A stretch of DNA of 64,000 nt from JAYEIA01 sp964472505 (lineage in GTDB: Bacteria > Bacteroidota > Bacteroidia > Bacteroidales > JAADGE01), in contig CAYYQW010000007.1 of assembly GCA_964472505.1 (NCBI GenBank), positions 17,182 through 81,181 of the forward strand, given 5' to 3'. The position numbers were made by a program, and so were the translations under genes. The notes under the pieces are model-generated. The model saw only the letters and a program-made list of their open reading frames with translations, was not told the origin of the DNA and searched no databases. Shown here piece after piece: positions 35,287 to 44,230 of this stretch (the stretch's first letter is position 1; every line of letters begins with the position of its first letter).

Positions 35287-35371
35287 ATGAATCCGTTAGA
35301 CCGCTCCAAGCGGTCAGACGGTTCACAAAAGAACATGAAAAACAATTTCGTACAAAATCATTTACACATGA
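35287..35371 (+). repeat. 85-bp leader repeat with a perfect GACCGCT-CCA-AGCGGTC hairpin, copy 1
   Basis: A near-identical copy lies at 60768-60851 on the other strand. In both, the repeat runs right up to and through the downstream gene's ATG and could be translated in frame as an N-terminal extension (MNPxDRSKRxDGSQK...). The left half is a hairpin; the right half is A/T-rich. Confidence 0.7.
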
Positions 35372-35919
35372 AATATCTATCCATAATTATTTTTATATTT
35401 ATATCAAGCATTCTTTTTCTTGCAAGCTGTGAAGATTGCACCGAAATATACAAAACTACGGGGATGAATGTAAGACCTGTAAACGACAGCATTAAAGCAG
35501 CTGTTGATACGAACGCGACTGTCTCTTATGAAAACTTATTCATTTATATTGTATTTGACTGGGATTATGAGCATTTCTGTGAACCGGGATTAGCTACTGA
35601 AACTCGACATCTAAGCTCAATAAAATCACTTACGTTGACCTGTGATCAAGACTATAGTAAAGAATACCCTGCCGGTAGCGATCTTAGCGATATTGTTGAT
35701 ATCAGCTACCAAGAAATACGTGGATTTTATAACGAGTATTCTCCACGCATGTCTTTAAATGAATATATAAATTCTAATGAAAACTGTCCGCCAAGAATTA
35801 GGCTTTTTTTAAAAGTACCGCCTGATTTTGCAAAGCAACTTCGATTTACCATAGACTACTTAGAAGCAGGTGGTCAGAATCTTCGGCTCACATGCTACCC
35901 CTTTTATATAACTCCTTAA
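35368..35919 (+). CDS. Family-C tandem lipoprotein, copy 2
   Basis: 183 aa from the ATG at 35368. Upstream in frame lies the 85-bp repeat, which would add 27 residues before the signal peptide, so the internal ATG was chosen. The first ~65 residues nearly equal copies 1 and 3 (lipidation Cys in LASC, then EDCTEIYKTTGMNVRPVNDS); the remainder diverges (LTLTCDQDYSKEYPAGSDLSDIVDISY) and ends LRLTCYPFYITP. It is the most divergent of the three in its C-terminal part. Confidence 0.65.
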   Translation: MKYLSIIIFIFISSILFLASCEDCTEIYKTTGMNVRPVNDSIKAAVDTNATVSYENLFIYIVFDWDYEHFCEPGLATETRHLSSIKSLTLTCDQDYSKEYPAGSDLSDIVDISYQEIRGFYNEYSPRMSLNEYINSNENCPPRIRLFLKVPPDFAKQLRFTIDYLEAGGQNLRLTCYPFYITP

Positions 35920-35929
35920 AACATAAATT

Positions 35930-36472
35930 ATGAAATATATAGCCATAATTATTTTTATATTTAGCGCAAGCATTTTATTTTTTGTAAGCTGTGAAGATTG
36001 CACCGAAATATACAAAACTACGGGGATGAATGTAAGACCTGTAAACGACAGCCTTAAAGCAGCTGTTGATACAAACGCGACTGTCTCATACGAAAACTTA
36101 TACTTTTCTATTGTATTTGACTATGATTTTGAGCATTTTTGCGAAGGATTATCTACTGAAACTCAATTTTCAAGCACAATAGAATCATTTATAATTACAA
36201 GCAATCAAGAGTATAACTCAAATTTTCCTGCCGGCGTGCCTTTAAACGATATCATTGACATATCTTATTCCGAAATGGGTGGTTTTGGTTTTGAAGAGCC
36301 GTTGCCTTTGAATGAATATCTGGAAGATGTCAGCAACTGTCAACCATATATGAAATTATATGTAACAGAACCCCCGGATACAACAACTGCACATCGTTTC
36401 ACACTCAGCTATGCTGAAGAAAACGGACAAAATTATCAGTTCACAACACACCCTTTCTATATCACTCCTTAA
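35930..36472 (+). CDS. Family-C tandem lipoprotein, copy 3
   Basis: 180 aa. Signal ending FFVSC, followed by the same EDCTEIYKTTGMNVRPVNDS block. The middle (SFIITSNQEYNSNFPAG, DIIDISYSEMGGFG) and the end (ENGQNYQFTTHPFYITP) are closer to copy 1 than to copy 2, with patches of near identity alternating with divergence, as in gene conversion. The stop-to-start spacing and the connecting ACTCCTTAAAA sequence also repeat. Confidence 0.65.
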   Translation: MKYIAIIIFIFSASILFFVSCEDCTEIYKTTGMNVRPVNDSLKAAVDTNATVSYENLYFSIVFDYDFEHFCEGLSTETQFSSTIESFIITSNQEYNSNFPAGVPLNDIIDISYSEMGGFGFEEPLPLNEYLEDVSNCQPYMKLYVTEPPDTTTAHRFTLSYAEENGQNYQFTTHPFYITP

Positions 36473-36482
36473 AATGCAAATT

Positions 36483-36890
36483 ATGAAAAAAATGATTTTA
36501 AAAGGATTACTTTTAATTCTTACTTTAACTCAACTAATGAGTTGTGATAAAGAACCTGAGAGAATATTAGCTGTACAAATTCAATTTGATAAGGATATTG
36601 GGTATATATCCATAATTGAAACAATGAAGAATGATACCTCAGTCCACTTAGATACTATAATCTATGATTATCAATTAACTAAGACTAATGGTTACAGGTT
36701 TCAATTAAGATTTAAAAAAGATGAACCAAATGGAGACTATCTCATTGTTTCAAAATCTTGTGATAAGACCGCTCTTATTTCGGAGGTTAGTGTCAACAAG
36801 GATTATACCTTTTCTTACCTTTTCAATGGGATTAAAAAGACAGAAAAAGATTTGACCATTTATGTTACTTATGAGATGTTATGTAATTGA
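36483..36890 (+). CDS. Small lipoprotein, hypothetical
   Basis: 135 aa. Signal MKKMILKGLLLILTLTQLMSC with Cys21. The mature part is short and beta-rich (ILAVQIQFDKDIGYISIIET, HLDTIIYDYQLTKTNGYRFQLRF) and ends with YVTYEMLCN. The ATG at 36483 begins the clean signal peptide; longer frames start inside copy 3 of family C. No family recognised. It lies in the lipoprotein run, 10 bp after family-C copy 3. Confidence 0.55.
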   Translation: MKKMILKGLLLILTLTQLMSCDKEPERILAVQIQFDKDIGYISIIETMKNDTSVHLDTIIYDYQLTKTNGYRFQLRFKKDEPNGDYLIVSKSCDKTALISEVSVNKDYTFSYLFNGIKKTEKDLTIYVTYEMLCN

Positions 36891-36934
36891 TCACTATACA
36901 CTAACCGTAATTTTAAATACAAAATACTAAAAAT

Positions 36935-37411
36935 ATGAAAAATAAATATATTTTATTATTAAGCATCGTTTTTTTTATCAGTTGCAGTAAAATTGACGAA
37001 GATTGTCATGAATCAGACCCTAAAGCAATTTCATTTAGCTTTATACTAACGGATGAAAATGGTAAGGATTTATTTTTTACTCCTGAAAGTGAATACGATC
37101 CTAATAATGCAGTAGTTCTTGAAGTTATACAAGATTCCCCCTTAATACTACAAAATACTGACTGGTTTAGTTTTGGTATTCCGATAGATTCAAGTTATTT
37201 TAATCTCGAAGGATTCTATCTTGGTATTCAGCCCAGTGAATATGCATTTTTAATTGAATTTCTTCCTGACGATGCAGATACGATTACTATAGCAACAAGT
37301 TCTGTGCAAAACGATGAAGATTGTCTTTTGAATTACGATGCATTTTTCAATGGTGAATTAATATGCCAAAATTGTTCTTATTATGAAATCTATCAAATTA
37401 CAAAACAATGA
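36935..37411 (+). CDS. Small lipoprotein, hypothetical (family A)
   Basis: 158 aa. Signal MKNKYILLLSIVFFISC with Cys17, then SKIDEDCHESDPKAISFSFILTDENGKDLFFTPESEYDPNN. It is a paralogue of the 34055 product, sharing the opening strands, the middle (GFYLGIQPSEYAFLIEFLPDDADTITIA) and the terminal cysteine pair (ICQNC). Function unknown. Confidence 0.6.
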   Translation: MKNKYILLLSIVFFISCSKIDEDCHESDPKAISFSFILTDENGKDLFFTPESEYDPNNAVVLEVIQDSPLILQNTDWFSFGIPIDSSYFNLEGFYLGIQPSEYAFLIEFLPDDADTITIATSSVQNDEDCLLNYDAFFNGELICQNCSYYEIYQITKQ

Positions 37412-37580
37412 AAGTGAAGCAAATGGTGTTGATACAGCTTTGATAAATAAGCTAATAAGAACAAACAGATTAGAAACCTGCTTTGAGAGATTAAAATGAT
37501 AAGGCTTGCTATTCCGGTAGTCTGCCCGGTATTATGCTTCAAGAAACAAAAAACAGAAATCCCTTCAAAAACTAAAACAA

Positions 37581-38135
37581 ATGAAAACCACAATACTAAT
37601 ACTTCTGATAAGTATGTTTGTTACAAGCTGCAACTACCATTGCCCGGGTTTTGATAAAGACTTATTAGTATGGATGCCTTATGAAACAGGCGATGAATTA
37701 GTTTATACAAACCAACAGAATGATACACTCAAGTTTACAATAAACCAAAAAGAAATTTCAGAACCTTATGAAACTTCTCATAAAAACAGAAATTATTGTG
37801 TTTCAAATGCGATGTTTTATGCAACTGACGACAATATGAATGGAGTATCTGCCGAGATAATAAATGATAGAGATTATTTATCCGTTTCTGTGTCTGCCAA
37901 AGTAAACGATAGTTCCGGTTTCGATTATTTAAAAATCAAAGATATAGCTTCCATAATACAACAATATACAATAGCAAGTAAACTATACGAAGAAGTTTTA
38001 ATTTTTGAAAAAGACACAATCACAAACGATGACGATATATGGAAAATAATTTTAGCAAAAAACTACGGGATTATACAATTTCATGACCGAGAAACAGAAG
38101 ATGTTTGGACGCTAAGCCATGAACAGAGCCGGTGA
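37581..38135 (+). CDS. Small lipoprotein, hypothetical (family B)
   Basis: 184 aa. Signal MKTTILILLISMFVTSC with Cys17, then NYHCPGFDKDLLVWMPYETGDELVYTN, matching the start of the 33379 product's mature part (CPAFPDKYLSRIPYENIDELKFSN). The C-terminal half is also shared. It ends the lipoprotein run; an imperfect 14-bp inverted repeat follows. The 37412-37580 spacer holds no gene. Confidence 0.6.
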   Translation: MKTTILILLISMFVTSCNYHCPGFDKDLLVWMPYETGDELVYTNQQNDTLKFTINQKEISEPYETSHKNRNYCVSNAMFYATDDNMNGVSAEIINDRDYLSVSVSAKVNDSSGFDYLKIKDIASIIQQYTIASKLYEEVLIFEKDTITNDDDIWKIILAKNYGIIQFHDRETEDVWTLSHEQSR

Positions 38136-38151
38136 AGAAACCCGGAGAACA

Positions 38152-38230
38152 GTCAGCAGGTGAATTAACAGAATAAACTCCTTACAAATTGGTTTTTTCC
38201 GGTCTTATATTTACTTATTCACCCGCTGAC
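38152..38230. other. Long inverted repeat after the lipoprotein run
   Basis: GTCAGCAGGTGAAT (38152-38165) and ATTCACCCGCTGAC (38217-38230) pair over 14 positions with one mismatch, enclosing GGTTTTTTCC. It may mark the end of the lipoprotein transcript. The 38231-38442 stretch also contains a T9 run and a G6 tract (38370-38375) but no gene. Confidence 0.5.
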
Positions 38231-38442
38231 TATGTTGCAGAAAGTTTTCGGACAATTTATATCAAGCCGGGAGGCATTTTTTTTTGCAGGCTTCCGCTCT
38301 GTAACAAGCGGCTACCTGAGAAATAAACAAACATTTTACCCGCTCTAAATATTATTACCAATTTGCAGAGGGGGGTAGTTGCAAAATTTTTTTTCAAAAA
38401 AAACTGTTCCTAAGATTAAATATTATTATTTTGCGTGTTGAT

Positions 38443-41400
38443 ATGAAACGGGAAAGTAATTTTATAAGAAAACTGTTAAAAGTAACGCTGACTTTTTTTT
38501 CAGTATTGCTTTTTTTGTTGCTTACAATATTTTTTGTATTGAAAAGCAGCCGTGTGCAAACCTATGTAACACAACGCGTATCTTCATATTTATCTGAGGA
38601 ATACAACACCGTTGTAAAAACCGGTCGTGTAGAGTTATCTTTGTTTGAAGGCTTGCTTATTGAAGATCTTTATGTGGAAGATCAACAAAAAGACACGCTG
38701 CTTTATGTAGGCTCTTTCGGTGTTTTTCCAAAAGGCTTTCCGCGTTCGGCTTCCAAATTGCACTTTCGCAGCATTTCGGCTGATGAATTATACCTTAATG
38801 TGTATCAATTGCCCGACAGCTCACTTAATATGCAGTTTTTGCTGGATGCTTTTGCAAGTGACGAGACATCCGAAGACTCTGAATTACTGATTAGTTGCCG
38901 AGAATTAAAAATTTCGGAAAGTCGAATTAATTATCGTGAACTAAATCCCGACACCGTACACGGAATAAATTACGGAGATATTGCTCTAAGGGATTTTAGC
39001 TTTAAATTGTCTGATTTTGAGTTGCACAATGATGATATATCTTTTGCTTCGGCGGTAATTTCGATGAAAGACAAAAGCGGTTTTGATTTAAACGGCCTTT
39101 CATTAGAAAATACAAGTTTGGAAGCCGATATAATACGCTCCGAAGCCATTAGCATGACCACTCCTCAGTCATTTATCGAAATTCGCAGTTTTGTCATGGA
39201 CTATTCCAAACCCGATGCCTTTTCAAATTTTTCGGATGAAGTATATTTAAACGGAATTTTTTCAGACAGCACTTATGTAAGAGCTTCCGACCTGAATGCT
39301 TTTTTAAGTGAACCCATTCTTGGCTTTGATGACTTGGCCTTAAGCGGTTCTCTTGCCGGAAAAATAAACCAAATGCAAATACGAAATTTCAAATTACGTA
39401 TCGGCAACATTCTGCGCTTTCAGCTTCAAGCTAATATTAATAACCTGTTGAATTTTGACTCATTAGCTTTTGATACCGATATTGAAAATTTTAGAGCCGA
39501 CCCCGCTCAAATGTCAAACTTGCGAATGGGTCATCAAGATTCTGCACTCTTTGAACTCCCGGAACAAATAAAAAATCTTCGCCAAATTGATTTTGAAGGC
39601 TCTGCCGTGGGCGATTTGAATAACTACAGAGCATCAGGAAGCTTTCAAAGCCCCATGGGCGACCTTTCGCTGCGAGTTACCGGAGGACGTGACTCAGTTC
39701 GCAGTCAATTTCTTTTCGGACAAGTAGTTGCCGAACACATAAAGCTGGATAAGATACTTAATGATAATGATTTTGGCCAAGTTTCAATGAAACAGGAAAT
39801 AGATTTCGCCATGGGAAGAGATGAAAAAATTGAATTTGAAACTTCCGGATTAATTGACAGCGTGGATTATAAGTCTTACCGATACAGAGCCGTCAATATT
39901 TTTGCTCGAATGAAAGAATCCAACATTGACAGTTTTCTTGTAGCTGCCGAAGATGAAAATTTAGATCTTATGATTTTTGGTTCCGCAAACTTTAATCGGC
40001 AACTACCCGTCTTCAAAATACAAGCCGATGTGAATTATGCCAATCTATACGCTTTAAATCTCTACACCAAAAATTATCCGGCACGCGTAGCCTTTAATAT
40101 CGGAGCCGATTTTACCGGCGACAGCCCCGATAACTTCATCGGGCAAATAGCCCTGTCGGAGCCTTTCATTATAGCATTGGATACCGTGCAAGCCAAATTA
40201 GATAACTTTGTTATATCATCTGAAATTGCCGCTTACGAGCAAGGCGATGAAGTGAAACGTTACCGTTTAAATTCCGATATTCTCGACGGCGAGATGATGC
40301 TGAAAGGAAGCACAAGTCATTTATTGCCGGCTGTTTTAAAAACCCTAAGCGAATATTTGCCGGCACTTATTGCACAATCTTCCGATGAACGCCCGGAGCA
40401 AATAAGCAGCGCCGAAATGAATTTTGATATTAAAGATGCCGGTTTTCTTTTTCAATTTATTGATCCGGGAATGGCACTGGCCGAAGGCACACATATTGAA
40501 TCCAACTTTGATTCTCGAACCAATTTTATGGATTTCAAACTTAATTCACCCGGTTTTCGTTCCGGCGATATTTTGATCAAGGATTTTTATCTGAATACGG
40601 AAACGCAAGACGAGCATCTGTTTCTTTCTCTCGGAAGTACTGAAGTCGATATTGGCCTGGAAACTACCGTTAAAAACCTTGAACTTAACAGCAAAATGTA
40701 CAAAGATACGGCAGACCTGAACCTGCTTTGGAATAATTTTGCAGATACAATGAATACCAAAGGCGATATTCGAGGAAAAATTGCTTTTGATGATTTAAAA
40801 AATGATTCTTCCTTTAGAGTTAAGGCCGATTTGCAAAAATCGACCCTTATGTTCGACGGACAAACGTGGACCTTATCAGATGCCGAAATATTGAGTGATT
40901 CCTCTTATGTTGAAATCAAAGGACTGGAATTTGTGAATAAATTGCAGAGAATAGCCGTAAACGGAGAAATTTCTCATAAGCCGGATTCGGAACTCAAACT
41001 GCAATTTGCTCAATTTGAATTGGATAATCTTCAATATTTATTGCCTGAAGACTTTGAAATAGCAGGCGTTATGAACGGTGAATTCCGTTTCAGAGAACTC
41101 TATTCCGATTTCATTATTTTAAGTAAAGATACCATTGAGAACCTGAGTCTCAATAACATTAATCTCGGAGATATGTATTTAAGCTCCGATTGGAACAGCA
41201 ATGCAAGCGGGGTGAATTTTTCTTTCTACAATGAATACGGCGATGCCGACTTGGGACAAAAAGTGCAGGTAACCGACAGTGTTTACGGCACTTACTGGCC
41301 GGCCAATGACAGTATTGCCGTAGCCGGAAGTTTTAATGGTTTTAATTTAAGAACCTTTAAACCGCTTTATAAAGATTATATCGACTTTATGCGCGGTTCG

Positions 41401-43011
41401 CAATTAACCGGAGACTTTAGAGTGGACGGGTTTATAAAAGACCCCCAACTCAGAGGCAGTTTAGCACTGAAGATTACCGGCCTGGGCATTAATTATCTTG
41501 AAACGGCTTATTCCGTTAATGAAAGTTTAAACTTGAGTTTTAATAATCAATTGATTCGAATTGACACAACCAAGCTTTATTCAAGAGGCGGCGGCGAGGC
41601 TTTTTTATTTGGAGATATAAAACACAATTCATTCAACAATTTTGACTTTGATATAACCTTACAAACCGAAAAATTTCAATTCCTAAATACACCGCCTGCC
41701 GATACCTCCTATTTCTACGGAACGGCATACGGCAGCGGACTCATATACGTAAAAGGTTCGCAAGACGACTTATTTTTGGATATTGATATCGTTACCGACA
41801 ATAATACCGCTTTTTATATTCCGCTTACATCAACTGAAACGCTTGAGGAAGAACAAAGCTTTATGGCCTTTGAGGAACCTGAAAACTCGGAAGAAGACGA
41901 AACGGATATTTTCAATAAACCCGAAACCGTCACGCAAGAGCCTGAAAGTGGAAATATGAACATCAATATGAATTTGAATGTTACACCCGGTGCCGAAATT
42001 CAACTCATTATGGACGAGCAAACCGGCGACATTATTAAAGCACGCGGCAGCGGCGATTTACAAATTGCTATAAACTCGGCCGGCGATTTTCAGATGTTCG
42101 GCGATTATACCATTGAGAAAGGAGATTACCTCTTTACGCTTCAGAATTTTTTCAGTAAACATTTTACCATTCGCAAAGGCGGTACCATCCACTGGACCGG
42201 CAATCCGGAAGATGCAGATATTGACTTAACGGCTGTATATGCATTGCCTAAAGTAGGCGTTTACAGTTTGCTCTTAGATCCTTCATTGCAAGCTGCCAAA
42301 ACACCGGTAAACTGTATCATTGAAATGGACGGCGACTTAAATAACCCGGCCGTAAAGTTTGATGTGGAATTCCCCGGCGATGAATATCGCATTGCACAAC
42401 ATTTTAAAGTACTGGAACAAGACGAAGTTAATGAACAATTTCTGTCCCTTCTGCTTATCGGAAGCTTTCAGCCTTTGCCCGGCTTAAGCCAGGAAGCGGC
42501 TACCGGCTCACCCGTAAAAATCGGAGAGCTTGTCAGTAACCAGCTTAACCGTCGCCTGTCCGATTTAACTAAAGATGTTGACGTAGGCGTGAATTACCAA
42601 ACCGGCAGTGATATTACAACCGATGAGGTGGCTTTGGAGCTTTCAACCCGGCTTTGGGATGATCGCATCACCATTGGCGGAAATGTAGGAGTAGGCGGCG
42701 GACTGCGTGAATCCCAAAGCAACTCACAGACCGATAATATTATTGGCGAAGTAGAAATGAATGTTAAGCTAAACCCCAAAGGAACCGTTCAACTTAAAGC
42801 ATACAATAAAGCCAACGATGACCTTACTTATGACAAAGGCCTCTATACTCAAGGTATAGGCTTTTTCTGGCGACGAGAATTTGATAAAGTTTTATTTCTG
42901 AATGCAAAAAATTCAGCCGATTCAGCACAAAATACAAATAATAGTGACAGCATTCCGGAATCGCCTAATAAGTCCGGAATAAAACCCAAACAAAATGAAG
43001 AAGAACAGTAA
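38443..43011 (+). CDS. TamB/DUF490-type translocation and assembly module protein
   Basis: 1522 aa. One N-terminal membrane helix (residues ~12-36) precedes a very long beta-rich periplasmic region, as in AsmA-like/TamB lipid-bridge proteins. The conserved C-terminal DUF490 part includes NMNINMNLNVTPGAEIQLIMD, GDFQMFGDYTIEKGDYLFTLQNFFSKHFTIRKGGTIHWTGNPEDADIDLTA, and the closing GNVGVGGGLRESQSNSQTDNIIGEVEMNVKLNPKGTVQLKAYNK. It would bridge inner and outer membranes and aid outer-membrane lipid or protein assembly. The ATG at 38443 was preferred to the upstream alternative. Its last 17 bases overlap the next gene's start. Confidence 0.9.
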   Translation: MKRESNFIRKLLKVTLTFFSVLLFLLLTIFFVLKSSRVQTYVTQRVSSYLSEEYNTVVKTGRVELSLFEGLLIEDLYVEDQQKDTLLYVGSFGVFPKGFPRSASKLHFRSISADELYLNVYQLPDSSLNMQFLLDAFASDETSEDSELLISCRELKISESRINYRELNPDTVHGINYGDIALRDFSFKLSDFELHNDDISFASAVISMKDKSGFDLNGLSLENTSLEADIIRSEAISMTTPQSFIEIRSFVMDYSKPDAFSNFSDEVYLNGIFSDSTYVRASDLNAFLSEPILGFDDLALSGSLAGKINQMQIRNFKLRIGNILRFQLQANINNLLNFDSLAFDTDIENFRADPAQMSNLRMGHQDSALFELPEQIKNLRQIDFEGSAVGDLNNYRASGSFQSPMGDLSLRVTGGRDSVRSQFLFGQVVAEHIKLDKILNDNDFGQVSMKQEIDFAMGRDEKIEFETSGLIDSVDYKSYRYRAVNIFARMKESNIDSFLVAAEDENLDLMIFGSANFNRQLPVFKIQADVNYANLYALNLYTKNYPARVAFNIGADFTGDSPDNFIGQIALSEPFIIALDTVQAKLDNFVISSEIAAYEQGDEVKRYRLNSDILDGEMMLKGSTSHLLPAVLKTLSEYLPALIAQSSDERPEQISSAEMNFDIKDAGFLFQFIDPGMALAEGTHIESNFDSRTNFMDFKLNSPGFRSGDILIKDFYLNTETQDEHLFLSLGSTEVDIGLETTVKNLELNSKMYKDTADLNLLWNNFADTMNTKGDIRGKIAFDDLKNDSSFRVKADLQKSTLMFDGQTWTLSDAEILSDSSYVEIKGLEFVNKLQRIAVNGEISHKPDSELKLQFAQFELDNLQYLLPEDFEIAGVMNGEFRFRELYSDFIILSKDTIENLSLNNINLGDMYLSSDWNSNASGVNFSFYNEYGDADLGQKVQVTDSVYGTYWPANDSIAVAGSFNGFNLRTFKPLYKDYIDFMRGSQLTGDFRVDGFIKDPQLRGSLALKITGLGINYLETAYSVNESLNLSFNNQLIRIDTTKLYSRGGGEAFLFGDIKHNSFNNFDFDITLQTEKFQFLNTPPADTSYFYGTAYGSGLIYVKGSQDDLFLDIDIVTDNNTAFYIPLTSTETLEEEQSFMAFEEPENSEEDETDIFNKPETVTQEPESGNMNINMNLNVTPGAEIQLIMDEQTGDIIKARGSGDLQIAINSAGDFQMFGDYTIEKGDYLFTLQNFFSKHFTIRKGGTIHWTGNPEDADIDLTAVYALPKVGVYSLLLDPSLQAAKTPVNCIIEMDGDLNNPAVKFDVEFPGDEYRIAQHFKVLEQDEVNEQFLSLLLIGSFQPLPGLSQEAATGSPVKIGELVSNQLNRRLSDLTKDVDVGVNYQTGSDITTDEVALELSTRLWDDRITIGGNVGVGGGLRESQSNSQTDNIIGEVEMNVKLNPKGTVQLKAYNKANDDLTYDKGLYTQGIGFFWRREFDKVLFLNAKNSADSAQNTNNSDSIPESPNKSGIKPKQNEEEQ

Positions 43012-44173
43012 AACAGCTACCAAGCTTATCCATGCAGGCTACAAACCCAATGAATATCGAAGCATTATAACACCGATATATCAAAGCTCGGTTTTTGCTT
43101 TTGAAAACATCAGCGAAAGCTCTGATTTATTCGACAGCGAAAGTGAATCTTTTGTTTACACGCGCTTGTCAAATCCCACCGTAAGAGCTTTTGAAGATGC
43201 CGTAAGCGCACTTGAGGGCGCATACAGAGGAATAGCCACAGCATCCGGAATGGCGGCTCTTAATGCGGTGGTATTCGCTTTTGCAGGCGCCGGCAAACAT
43301 ATTCTTTGTGCCGACTCGGTTTACGGTTCTACACGTTCGGTTATTGAAAATGATTGGACTCGCTTTGGTGTGGAATCGGATTTTATTGATACATCCGTTA
43401 TTGAAAATATTGAAAACGGTATAAAAACCAATACGGCTGTCATATATATTGAAACGCCTTCCAACCCGCTGCTCAAAATTACCGATATTCGTAAAGCCGC
43501 TGAGATTGCTCATAATCACAATGCCCTTCTAATAGCCGATAATACCTTTGCCGGGCCCGTTTTCCAGAATCCCTTGGCTTTTGGAGCCGATATTGTTATA
43601 CATTCCGTAACCAAATACATTAACGGGCATTCGGATGTAGTGGGCGGTATGGCTTTGGCTTCTAATCCGAAGTTTTTTGAAAAATTGCACCATGCCATGA
43701 TATACTCCGGCGGAAATATGGATCCGCATCAGGCTTTTCTGGCACATCGCGGATTAAAAACTTTAGGCTTGCGTATGAAAAAAGCCGAAGAAAATGCTTT
43801 AAACATTGCCCGCTTTCTACAAGAACAAGCCAATGTTGAGAGGGTTCATTACCCGGGACTTGAATCGCATCACGGGCACGAAACGGCCAAAACTCAAATG
43901 TCCGGTTTCAGTTCCGTATTAAGTTTTGAATTAAGCGGCAGGCTTTCAGCCGGAATACAATTAATTAATTCTTTGGAACTGATAATCCCGGCCGTTTCTT
44001 TGGGCGGAATTGAAACCTTTATTCAGCACCCGGCCTCCATGACGCATTCCAACATCAAACCCGAAGAACGCCTTAAAAGCGGAATTACCGACGGCCTCAT
44101 TCGTATGGCTATAGGCATCGAAGATGTTGAAGATTTATTGAATGATTTGAAAACAGCGCTTGGAAAGCTATAA
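42995..44173 (+). CDS. Cys/Met metabolism PLP enzyme (trans-sulfuration family)
   Basis: 392 aa, normal for the family. It has SSVFAFENI and YTRLSNPTVRAFEDAVSALEG near the N-terminus, the PLP-stacking SVYGSTRSVIE, the Schiff-base Lys207 in VIHSVTKYINGHSDVVGG, and SLGGIETFIQHPASMTHS near the C-terminus. Members include methionine gamma-lyase, cystathionine gamma-synthase/lyase and O-acyl-homoserine sulfhydrylase; the sequence alone does not decide among them. The specific Cys of methionine gamma-lyase is not found in the SVYGSTRSV loop (YGCT in that enzyme), arguing against a classical MGL. The gene overlaps the tamB-like gene by 17 bp. Confidence 0.88.
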   Translation: MKKNSKTATKLIHAGYKPNEYRSIITPIYQSSVFAFENISESSDLFDSESESFVYTRLSNPTVRAFEDAVSALEGAYRGIATASGMAALNAVVFAFAGAGKHILCADSVYGSTRSVIENDWTRFGVESDFIDTSVIENIENGIKTNTAVIYIETPSNPLLKITDIRKAAEIAHNHNALLIADNTFAGPVFQNPLAFGADIVIHSVTKYINGHSDVVGGMALASNPKFFEKLHHAMIYSGGNMDPHQAFLAHRGLKTLGLRMKKAEENALNIARFLQEQANVERVHYPGLESHHGHETAKTQMSGFSSVLSFELSGRLSAGIQLINSLELIIPAVSLGGIETFIQHPASMTHSNIKPEERLKSGITDGLIRMAIGIEDVEDLLNDLKTALGKL

Positions 44174-44177
44174 AAAA

Positions 44178-44213
44178 CCCGGCAAGCAGTTTCTCGCTTG
44201 CCGGGAAATATTT
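44178..44213. terminator. Terminator between convergent genes
   Basis: A 10-bp perfect stem CCCGGCAAGC/GCTTGCCGGG with an 8-nt loop, preceded by A6 and followed by AAATATTTT. It probably serves both the PLP enzyme and the gene on the other strand. Confidence 0.85.
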
Positions 44214-44230
44214 TCTGTCCGAATAAAGGC

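Noticed and set aside
42995..44173. A firm methionine gamma-lyase call
   Set aside because: The diagnostic Cys is not seen in the SVYGSTRSV loop; the family is too broad to choose one reaction.
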